Positions 34,982 through 42,112 of a DNA stretch of 64,000 nucleotides are shown here, piece by piece. A program made the translations under genes and the position numbers. The DNA is from Phascolarctobacterium_A sp902463975 (GTDB taxonomy: Bacteria; Bacillota; Negativicutes; Acidaminococcales; Acidaminococcaceae), in contig NZ_CABQHJ010000002.1 in assembly GCF_902463975.1 (NCBI RefSeq), positions 1-64,000 of the forward strand. The letters are read 5' to 3'. The notes under the pieces are model-generated. The model was not told the DNA's origin. It worked only from the letters and a program-made list of their open reading frames with translations, and did no database searches. Each line of letters begins with the position of its first letter. The stretch's first letter is position 1.

Positions 34982-35170
34982 CAACCCTTCCGTCTGCTCG
35001 CTGAAGCTCGCAGCCACCTTCCCTTTCAGGGAAGATATAATATTATTGCGAAGTTTTAACTTTGGTTATTACTATGAACTTTTATATGCTCCCTGAAAGG
35101 GAGCTGGCATCGCCGTAGGCGATGACTGAGGGTTGTGTAAGCGATATGTTATTTGCTCGTTAGGGCTTTC
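34982..35170. repeat. Dispersed palindromic repeat element, copy A
   Basis: Nested inverted repeats: a left part (ACGCAACCCTTCCG, then CTTCCCTTTCAGGGAAG) and a right part (CTCCCTGAAAGGGAG, GGCATCGCCGTAGGCGATGA, then CTGAGGGTTGTGT). The outer CAACCCT and AGGGTTG segments pair. The right part recurs almost identically at 35495-35660. Non-coding. Confidence 0.8.
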
Positions 35171-35194
35171 AGCTATTTGTGTTCTGCTAACCTT

Positions 35195-35255
35195 CTTGCC
35201 TTCCCCTTTGGGAAGGTGCCGAGCGTAGCGAGGCGGAAGGGGGTTGCGCGCCGCA
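35195..35255. repeat. Dispersed palindromic repeat element, variant B
   Basis: CTTCCCCTTTGGGAAG is followed by GTGCCGAGCGTAGCGAGGCG and GAAGGGGGTTG. The same layout (hairpin, GTGCCGAGC..GCGAGGCGGA, G-run) recurs at 62015-62050 and inverted at 62255-62305. Confidence 0.75.
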
Positions 35256-35489
35256 ATTAAATATCGTTCCAGTCAGCAGCAATTTTCCAGTGCCCAAAGG
35301 GCACAACGCAAATTTCGTGTGGAACCAGGACGAAGTGCCGCAAAACTCGCGCTATGCAAAGAAATTATGCTAAAGTAGTTGGCTTAGCGCTCAAACAGTT
35401 GCGACACTTCTATGGTACCAGACACTCATTTGCTAAAATTGCTATTCCTTACACGATATGTTAATTGCTTAAGTTAGTGTCAACTACTA

Positions 35490-35660
35490 GCCTTTTATAT
35501 GCTCCCTGCGTCGCAAAGTGACATTAGCACGACTAGCAGTTTCTCGCGGCGCATAGCTTGCGACAAACTGAGTCTTAGCGTCAAGGGAGCTGGCATCGCC
35601 GTAGGCGATGACTGAGGGTTGTGTAAGCGATATATTAATTGCTCGTTAGGGTTTTCTGCT
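35490..35660. repeat. Dispersed palindromic repeat element, copy C, interrupted
   Basis: This copy shares CTTTTATATGCTCCCTG and GGGAGCTGGCATCGCC with about 70 bp of following sequence with copy A. However, the apex of the first hairpin is interrupted by about 75 bp (35508-35582). The interrupting segment has its own arms GTCGCAA (35510-35516) and TTGCGAC (35558-35564). Confidence 0.75.
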
Positions 35661-35728
35661 AATTTTCTGGTTATCTCTCATGTAAAAGGGTGATAGCCGG
35701 TACATATATTTTTAAGAGGTCTATTAAG

Positions 35729-37612
35729 ATGAGTTATATTACAGATACATTTGATGTAATTGTCGTTGGCGCCGGCCACGCAGGCGTGGAGGCGGCGCTG
35801 GCTGCTTCCCGCCTGGGCGGCAAGACGCTGCTGGCGACGCTGTCGCTGGATAATGTGGCGCTGATGCCGTGCAATCCGTCTATCGGCGGTCCTGCTAAGG
35901 GACATCTGGTGCGTGAGCTTGATGCTTTAGGCGGCCAGATGGGTATCAGTGCGGATTTTGCGTGTATCCAGATGCGTCTTTTGAATACCGGTAAGGGCTA
36001 TGCCGTACATGCTCTGCGCGGTCAGGAGGATAAGCCTTTTTATCACACGCTGATGAAAAAGATTGTTGAGGATCAGGAGAACCTGGAGCTGAAGCAGCTG
36101 ATGATTGATAAGCTGCTGGTAGAAAACGGCGCGGTTGTTGGCGTAGAGGCCGAAACTGGCGAGATTTTCGAGGCGAAGTGCGTTATTCTGGCCACCGGTA
36201 CTTATCTGCGCGGCCGTATTGTTTACGGTCAGGTTAATTATGAATGCGGTCCGAACGGTCTGCGCAGTGCGCAGAAGCTGTCTGCTTCGCTGCTGGAGAA
36301 CGGTGTGGAGCTGATGCGCTTCAAGACTGGTACGCCGGCGCGTATTGATGCCCGCAGTCTTGATTACAGCAAGATGGAGCCGCAGTACGGCGATGAGGAG
36401 GTGCGCAATTTCTCCTTTATCAGCGATATCAAAACACGTGAGCAGGTTCCCTGCTATCTGACTTATACGAATGAGGCTACACATAAAATTATCCGCGATA
36501 ATCTGCATTTATCCGGTATGTATAACGGTATGATTGAGGGTGTCGGCCCGCGTTACTGCCCGTCTATCGAATCTAAGATTGTGCGCTTCGCCAATAAGGA
36601 GCGTCATCAGCTGTTTATCGAGCCGGAGGGACGCAGTACCAATGAAATGTATGTACAAGGCATGAGTTCTTCTTTGCCGGCGCACATTCAGCTGCAGTTT
36701 ATGCAGACGATTCCCGGACTGGAGCACTGCAAGATGATGCGTGCGGGCTATGCCATAGATTACGATTGCCTTGATCCGCTGCAGCTGCGTCCGTCGCTGG
36801 AGCATAAGGCTATCAGCGGCTTGTTCAGTGCCGGTCAGTCCAACGGTACCAGCGGCTACGAGGAGGCTGCTGCCCAAGGTCTGATGGCAGGTATTAACGC
36901 GATGATGAAGATTAACGGACGCGAGCCGTTGGTATTGCGCCGTGATGAGGCGTATATCGGCGTGCTGATTGATGACCTTGTTACCAAGGGTACGTCCGAG
37001 CCTTACAGAATGATGACCTCGCGTGCGGAATATCGCTTGCTGCTGCGTCAGGATAATGCTGATTTGCGTTTGACGGAAAAGGGCAGAGCTATTGGTTTGG
37101 TTGATGATAAGCGCTACGGCATTTTCACCGAAAAGCGTACTGTCTTGGAGCGCACGGTGAGCGAGCTGGGCAAGCAGAATATTTCGCCCAGTGCGGAAAA
37201 TAATGCCATGCTGGAGGCTATGGGTACGGCGCCGCTGCGCAGCGGCAGCAGTCTTTTGGATTTGCTGCGTCGCAAGGAGGTTACCTACAGTAAGCTGCAG
37301 CAGGCCTTCGGTTTGCCGGAGTTGGCACCGCAGGTAGCGGAGCAGGCCGAGATTTTCGCCAAGTATGAGGGCTATATTACTAAACAGCGTCAGGAGGTTG
37401 AGCGCTTTATGAAGCTGGAAAACAAGCGCCTGCCTGACGATATAGATTATCGTGCGATTAAGGAGCTTTCCAGCGAGGCCGCTGAAAAGCTGGACAAGGT
37501 ACGTCCGGCGAATATCGGTCAGGCATCGCGTATCAGCGGTGTTTCGCCTGCTGATATCAGCGTGCTGATGATTGCGTTGGAGCTGAAGCGCCGAAAGGAG
37601 CAGGAAGAATGA
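35729..37612 (+). CDS. mnmG: tRNA uridine-5-carboxymethylaminomethyl synthase MnmG (GidA)
   Basis: A 627-residue FAD protein. Motifs are VVGAGHAGVEAALAASRLGG, PCNPSIGGPAKGHLVRE, MRLLNTGKGYAVHALRGQ and SAGQSNGTSGYEEAAAQGL. It works with MnmE on tRNA wobble uridines. The ATG at 35729 follows AAGAGG; 13 further in-frame codons upstream extend into the repeat region. Its stop overlaps the rsmG start (ATGA). Confidence 0.97.
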   Translation: MSYITDTFDVIVVGAGHAGVEAALAASRLGGKTLLATLSLDNVALMPCNPSIGGPAKGHLVRELDALGGQMGISADFACIQMRLLNTGKGYAVHALRGQEDKPFYHTLMKKIVEDQENLELKQLMIDKLLVENGAVVGVEAETGEIFEAKCVILATGTYLRGRIVYGQVNYECGPNGLRSAQKLSASLLENGVELMRFKTGTPARIDARSLDYSKMEPQYGDEEVRNFSFISDIKTREQVPCYLTYTNEATHKIIRDNLHLSGMYNGMIEGVGPRYCPSIESKIVRFANKERHQLFIEPEGRSTNEMYVQGMSSSLPAHIQLQFMQTIPGLEHCKMMRAGYAIDYDCLDPLQLRPSLEHKAISGLFSAGQSNGTSGYEEAAAQGLMAGINAMMKINGREPLVLRRDEAYIGVLIDDLVTKGTSEPYRMMTSRAEYRLLLRQDNADLRLTEKGRAIGLVDDKRYGIFTEKRTVLERTVSELGKQNISPSAENNAMLEAMGTAPLRSGSSLLDLLRRKEVTYSKLQQAFGLPELAPQVAEQAEIFAKYEGYITKQRQEVERFMKLENKRLPDDIDYRAIKELSSEAAEKLDKVRPANIGQASRISGVSPADISVLMIALELKRRKEQEE

Positions 37613-38328
37613 CCTTTGCAGAAATTTTAGCCGAAAAGGGTGCGGAGGCCGGTTTGAGCTTTACGCCGTTGCAGCTGGAGCAGTTCAGCCGTTATTACGA
37701 GCTGCTGGTGGAAACCAATAAGGTGATGAACCTTACCGCTATTACCGAGCCTGAGGAGGTTGCCGTAAAGCATATGGTAGACAGCCTGCTGGCCTACGAG
37801 GCGGAGATGGGCAGTAAAACCCTGGCGGACGTGGGCACAGGTGCCGGCTTTCCCGGTGTGCCGCTGAAAATCTACTGCCCCGAGCTGAAGGTAACTCTGA
37901 TAGATTCCTTGGGCAAGCGCCTGCGCTTTTTGCAGCAGGTGATTGAGGAACTGGGACTGAAGGGCATCCGCTGCGAGCATTTGCGTGCCGAGGATGCGGG
38001 CCGTGATAAAAAGCACCGCGAAAAATATGACTATGTAACGGCGCGCGCTGTGGCACGTTTGAGCGTGCTGAGCGAATATTGCCTGCCGCTGGCCAAAAAG
38101 GGTGGTCAGTTTATCGCCCTGAAGGGCAGCAAGTTTGCGGAGGAAATTACCGAGGGCGAGGCTGCGGTAAAAATCCTCGGCGGCAAAATTATCAGTGCGG
38201 AGCCTGTAAAATTACCCGGTCTGGACGATGGACGTGCTATAATAAAGATAGCTAAAATCAAAAGTACACCGGCACAATATCCGCGTAAGGCAGGTACGCC
38301 GGAAAAACAGCCCTTAGGCGCTAAATAG
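37609..38328 (+). CDS. rsmG: 16S rRNA (guanine-N7) methyltransferase RsmG
   Basis: A 239-residue SAM-dependent methyltransferase modifying G527 (E. coli numbering). Motifs are LADVGTGAGFPGVPLKI (SAM binding) and YDYVTARAVARLSVLSEY. The gene overlaps mnmG by 4 nt, and noc follows after 11 bp, in conserved origin order. Confidence 0.96.
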   Translation: MTFAEILAEKGAEAGLSFTPLQLEQFSRYYELLVETNKVMNLTAITEPEEVAVKHMVDSLLAYEAEMGSKTLADVGTGAGFPGVPLKIYCPELKVTLIDSLGKRLRFLQQVIEELGLKGIRCEHLRAEDAGRDKKHREKYDYVTARAVARLSVLSEYCLPLAKKGGQFIALKGSKFAEEITEGEAAVKILGGKIISAEPVKLPGLDDGRAIIKIAKIKSTPAQYPRKAGTPEKQPLGAK

Positions 38329-38339
38329 GGGGAAAGCAT

Positions 38340-39218
38340 ATGTTAGTAGATGATGGATTTTCGGTATTGGATACAGATTGCGGTATTATCGGCGAGCGTA
38401 AGGCAGTCAATGAGGTGAAGGTAGTCAAGGTTCCCATCGGACAGATTTTCCCCAACCCTTATCAGCCGCGCAAGAGCTTTGACGAGGCAGCCTTAGAGGA
38501 GCTGTCTGCTTCCATCGCCCAATATGGTGTGCTGCAGCCTCTTTTGGTATCGCCGACTGAGGACGGACGTTATCTGCTGATTGCCGGCGAGCGCCGTCTG
38601 CGTGCTTCCCGTATGGCGAAGCTGACGGAGGTACCGGTTATTATCAGCGATTATACTACGCAGCAGATTGCGGAAATTGCGCTGATTGAAAACCTGCAGC
38701 GTGAGGATCTGCATTTTCTGGAGGAGGCTGAAGGCTACGAACAGCTGATGGAGCAGTTCCATCTGACGCAGGAGGCTATGGCTGCGCGTGTAGGCAAAAA
38801 ACAGTCTACTATCGCCAACAAGCTGCGTTTGCTGCGTCTGTCGCCTGCTGTACGCAAGGTGCTGGTGGATGCCGGTCTGAGCGAGCGTCATGCGCGCGCA
38901 CTGCTGAAGCTGGAGGATGATGCCAAACGTCTGGAGGTGCTGGAGGTTGTTGTTGCCAAGAATTACAGCGTGCGCCAGACCGAGGAATATATCAACAAGC
39001 TGCTGGAGGACAACCAGCAGGAAAAACGCCGCCGTATGGTGATTGTCAACGATGTCCGCATTTACCTGAACAGTATTAAGCAGGTTGTCAACGCTATTAA
39101 GGACGTCGGCATTCCGGTTAATATGGAGCAGACGGTGGAAGGCGATGAGGTTATCGTCAGCGTCCGCATCAAGAACCAGAAGAAGCCGAAGGGCGGCAAC
39201 AGCAAGCCATTGTTCTGA
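38340..39218 (+). CDS. noc: ParB-family nucleoid protein, Noc-like
   Basis: A 292-residue ParB/Spo0J-family CTPase. N-terminal CTP motifs are GERRLRAS (83-90) and ENLQRE (117-122); a HTH domain runs from about 125 to 235 and a dimerisation domain ends the protein. In the recognition helix it has Gln155, Lys161 and Arg166 (KKQSTIANKLRLLRL). These align with the Noc-type Q and K rather than the parS-type R and T of Bacillus ParB. Location next to rsmG also matches noc. No parA is adjacent. A true ParB is the alternative. Confidence 0.85.
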   Translation: MLVDDGFSVLDTDCGIIGERKAVNEVKVVKVPIGQIFPNPYQPRKSFDEAALEELSASIAQYGVLQPLLVSPTEDGRYLLIAGERRLRASRMAKLTEVPVIISDYTTQQIAEIALIENLQREDLHFLEEAEGYEQLMEQFHLTQEAMAARVGKKQSTIANKLRLLRLSPAVRKVLVDAGLSERHARALLKLEDDAKRLEVLEVVVAKNYSVRQTEEYINKLLEDNQQEKRRRMVIVNDVRIYLNSIKQVVNAIKDVGIPVNMEQTVEGDEVIVSVRIKNQKKPKGGNSKPLF

Positions 39219-39254
39219 AAATGATAAAGCAGGAAGCTTCCTGCAGCAACGATA

Positions 39255-39302
39255 AAAGCAGAGAGCTGTGTTTCACGTGAAACACAGCTCTCTGCTTTTT
39301 TG
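39255..39302 (+). terminator. Rho-independent terminator of noc built around parS
   Basis: AAAAGCAGAGAGCTG (39255-39268) and CAGCTCTCTGCTTTT (39285-39299) form a long perfect stem with a T-run, and its apex is the parS palindrome. The hairpin terminates the mnmG-rsmG-noc transcript and may act on both strands. Confidence 0.9.
39269..39284. other. parS: parS centromere site (right of origin)
   Basis: Perfect TGTTTCACGTGAAACA, about 9 kb right of dnaA, forming the tip of the noc terminator. It complements the left site at 23227-23242. Confidence 0.95.
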
Positions 39303-39758
39303 TACAAGGAGGTGGCTTATTATGCTCCGGCTATAGCCGGATTTTTACCAGAATTTAAACATCTGGAAAAGACTCTTTTTGAAGTCCTTCTCCGGCGGAA
39401 TTACCTCATGCAGGAATTTGGGCTTAACATAGCGCACAATCATCGGCGGCGTACGCAGCGTTGTTTCGGCAAAGCGCGGCAGCTTGCTGTTGGCGGGCAG
39501 CGCTTTTGCTGCTGACAGCAAAGCTGATTTATGCCTAGTTACGGGGAGGCGATAGCGTGGGACGTATAGAATGGACAAGTATGCATTTTTCTCATGAGCT
39601 CAGGCTTAGGTGTTTGGCAGTTGCGTGAATGCAAGTTGCTGAATATGCTGCCAGCGCTGGTCATGCCGCAGGTTTTCTAGGCGCTGATGGGGCTGGTGAA
39701 GTGAGCTTTAGAGAAAAGTCTCCTTTAAAGTAAAATTATTTTTTATTAATATAAGTTG
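39303..39758. pseudogene. Chimeric remnant of a duplicated zinc-ribbon/exported-protein locus
   Basis: No intact gene lies in this spacer. 39342-39501 is about 93% identical by eye to 42110-42269 (the 3' end of the zinc-ribbon gene). From 39496 to 39586 it matches 46580-46670 (the 5' part of the small exported-protein gene). The two parts are joined at a shared GGCAGC (39496-39501; 42264-42269; 46580-46585). Upstream, CCGGCTATAGCCGG (39327-39340) with TTTTT is a terminator-like palindrome. The remainder (39590-39758) is unrecognised. Confidence 0.8.
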
Positions 39759-39786
39759 TTGACAGACGCTGGGAATGAGTTATAAT
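39759..39786 (+). promoter_or_regulatory. Sigma-A promoter of the hydrogenase fusion gene
   Basis: TTGACA (39759-39764), 16-bp spacer, TATAAT (39781-39786): perfect hexamers about 65 bp before the predicted GTG start. Confidence 0.8.
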
Positions 39787-39860
39787 GTGAACGATATAAT
39801 AGTGCTTTATAAAAGGTCAAGGGAGCGCTGTTAAAATTTCATATTGGAGGAGATGATATT

Positions 39861-41912
39861 GTGAGCAAGCATTTATCAACTTCCGTGAGGGTGCCTATTG
39901 AAGCGGATAATCCCAGTATTGTCCGTAATGAGTCATTGTGCATCAAATGCGGTCAGTGCAGTAATGTCTGCACAAGTCCTGTTGGTGTGTTGGGAACCTA
40001 TGCGCTGGAGCAGACCGGAGACAGAGCTATCTGTATTCACTGCGGTCAGTGTGCTAATGTCTGCCCTGTTGGCAGCATCACCGAGGTATATGAATATCCA
40101 GAGGTTAAGGCTGCCGTGCAGGATAAGGACAAAATCGTCATTGTCAGTACGTCACCTTCTGTACGCGTGGCTTTGGGCGAGGAATTCGGCCTGCCTAAGG
40201 GGGCGTTCGTGCAGGGGAAGATGGTTGCGCTTTTGCGTGCTCTGGGCGTTGATTATGTGCTGGATACGAACTTTGCGGCTGATTTAACAATTGTTGAGGA
40301 AGCAAGCGAGCTTCTTGCCCGTATTAAAGGTGAAACGGACAAGCCGCTGCCGCAGTTTACAAGCTGCTGTCCGGCGTGGGTGAAGTTTGCAGAAACCTAT
40401 TATCCTGAGCTTCTGCCGCATGTTTCTACAGCTAAAAGTCCGATAGGGATGCAGGGACCGACGATTAAAACCTATTTCGCACAGAAAATGGGCATTGATC
40501 CGAGGAAGATTGTTAATGTCGCCTTAACTCCCTGCACGGCGAAAAAATTTGAGATTCGCCGTGAGGAAATGAACGCTGCTGGGCAGAAGCTGGGTATAGC
40601 TGAATTGCGGGATATGGATAATGTCATCACGACGAGGGAGCTGGCACTGTGGGCGAAGGAAGCAGGCATTGATTTTACCAGCCTGGAGGACAGCGATTTT
40701 GATAAATTTATGGGCGAGGCCTCTGGTGCAGGTGTTATTTTTGGCAATACAGGCGGCGTGATGGAGGCAGCTCTCAGGACTGCTTATGCTTATCTTACGG
40801 GTGAGCAGCCACCTAAGGAAATACTCAAGCTCGAGCCAGTGCGTGGTTATGATGGATTGCGTGAGGCCAGCGTGGAGATAGCAGGCAGGGTTATCAATGT
40901 AGCAGTGGTTCACGGAACGGAAAATGTCCGAAAGCTCATAGCTGGTGGCATTGAAAAATATCATTTTATAGAGGTTATGACCTGTCCTGGCGGCTGTATT
41001 GGCGGCGGCGGGCAGCCGAAGGATTTTGCTTATGATGCTGACGCAGCACGCAAGGCACGTATCGAGGGTCTTTATGAGCGGGACGCAGAGATGGAGTTGC
41101 ATCTGTCTCACGAAAATAAAGAAATTCAGCAGCTTTACCAGGAGTTTTATGATACGCCCTTGAGCGACATGGCTGAAGCAATGCTGCATACTGCTTATCA
41201 GGACCGCAGCGCAGATTTAACAAAAGGAGCGAAAAAGAAAATGATGAAGTGGAAATGTTTAATTTGTGGTTATATCTATGAAGGCGAGGAGCTGCCAGCT
41301 GATTTTGTCTGCCCAATCTGTAAGCAGGGTGCAGATAAGTTTGTAAAAATCGAGGATACTCCTGGCGACAAGGCAAAGAATCCTTATGCTGGCACAAAGT
41401 CGGAGAAGAATCTGTTAGAGGCCTTTGCTGGCGAGTCTATGGCTCGTAATAAGTATACTTATTTTGCTAAAGTAGCGCAGGAAGCAGGCTTTGAGCAGAT
41501 TGCTGCTTTGTTCTTGCAGACAGCAGAGAACGAAAAGGAGCATGCACAGCTATGGTTTAAGGCTTTGGGCGAGCTTGGCGATACTGCGGCAAATCTGCTG
41601 CACGCTGCTGAGGGAGAGAACCACGAATGGACGGATATGTATGTGCGTATGGCCAAAGAGGCAGATGCCGAAGGCTTCTATGAGCTGGCAGAGCAGTTCC
41701 GTGGCGTAGCAGCTATTGAGAAGCGTCATGAGGAGCGTTATCGTGCGTTGCTGCACAACGTAGAGGCACAGCAGGTATTTGCTAAGAGCGAGGTAAGAAT
41801 TTGGGAGTGTCGCAAGTGCGGACATATCGTTGTAGGTACGAAGGCTCCGGAGGTTTGCCCGATTTGTAAAAACCCGCAGGCTTATTTTGAAATTCATACG
41901 ATAAATTATTAA
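39861..41912 (+). CDS. [FeFe]-hydrogenase / rubredoxin / rubrerythrin fusion
   Basis: A 683-residue fusion. Residues 24-75 hold two [4Fe-4S] ferredoxin clusters (CIKCGQCSNVC, CIHCGQCANVCP). Residues about 90-430 form the H-cluster domain with TSCCPAW (167-173), TPCTAKKFE (223-231) and EVMTCPGGCIGGGGQP (371-386). The TPCTAKK form suggests the group B class. Residues 461-498 are a rubredoxin (CLICG, CPICK), about 510-640 a ferritin-like rubrerythrin domain (EAFAGESMARN, ENEKEHAQLW), and 650-672 a second CxxC pair. It starts with GTG behind GGAGGAG. Hydrogen metabolism coupled to peroxide or oxygen reduction is inferred. An internal ribosome binding site and ATG lie exactly at the fusion joint. 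Confidence 0.92.
   Translation: MSKHLSTSVRVPIEADNPSIVRNESLCIKCGQCSNVCTSPVGVLGTYALEQTGDRAICIHCGQCANVCPVGSITEVYEYPEVKAAVQDKDKIVIVSTSPSVRVALGEEFGLPKGAFVQGKMVALLRALGVDYVLDTNFAADLTIVEEASELLARIKGETDKPLPQFTSCCPAWVKFAETYYPELLPHVSTAKSPIGMQGPTIKTYFAQKMGIDPRKIVNVALTPCTAKKFEIRREEMNAAGQKLGIAELRDMDNVITTRELALWAKEAGIDFTSLEDSDFDKFMGEASGAGVIFGNTGGVMEAALRTAYAYLTGEQPPKEILKLEPVRGYDGLREASVEIAGRVINVAVVHGTENVRKLIAGGIEKYHFIEVMTCPGGCIGGGGQPKDFAYDADAARKARIEGLYERDAEMELHLSHENKEIQQLYQEFYDTPLSDMAEAMLHTAYQDRSADLTKGAKKKMMKWKCLICGYIYEGEELPADFVCPICKQGADKFVKIEDTPGDKAKNPYAGTKSEKNLLEAFAGESMARNKYTYFAKVAQEAGFEQIAALFLQTAENEKEHAQLWFKALGELGDTAANLLHAAEGENHEWTDMYVRMAKEADAEGFYELAEQFRGVAAIEKRHEERYRALLHNVEAQQVFAKSEVRIWECRKCGHIVVGTKAPEVCPICKNPQAYFEIHTINY
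41223..41246 (+). promoter_or_regulatory. Internal Shine-Dalgarno and start inside the hydrogenase fusion
   Basis: AAAGGAG (41223-41229) is followed 11 nt later by ATGATG (41241-41246), encoding Met461-Met462 directly before the rubredoxin CLICG motif. A separate 223-residue rubredoxin-rubrerythrin could be translated from here. Confidence 0.6.
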
Positions 41913-41952
41913 GAGCGGATGTTAGCTCGGTTTCTTCTGAGCTGCCGGAATT

Positions 41953-41993
41953 TCCCCTGATGCTTGCTATGAAGCTGGCGTCAGGGGATTTTT
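41953..41993 (+). terminator. Rho-independent terminator after the hydrogenase fusion
   Basis: TCCCCTGATGC (41953-41963) pairs with GCGTCAGGGGA (41978-41988) and is followed by five T. Confidence 0.88.
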
Positions 41994-42112
41994 AGGTTCT
42001 ATAAATAAGTGTTGGAATTGTAGTAAAATATTATCGACCAAAACAACATAATCTACAAAGGAGACCAGACACTCTATGCTTTACAACAATTATACACAAA
42101 ATAACCCGTTTT

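Noticed and set aside
39323..39337. Tiny frame MLRL after AAGGAGG downstream of noc
   Set aside because: No promoter, follows a strong terminator, and leads only into the recombination scar.
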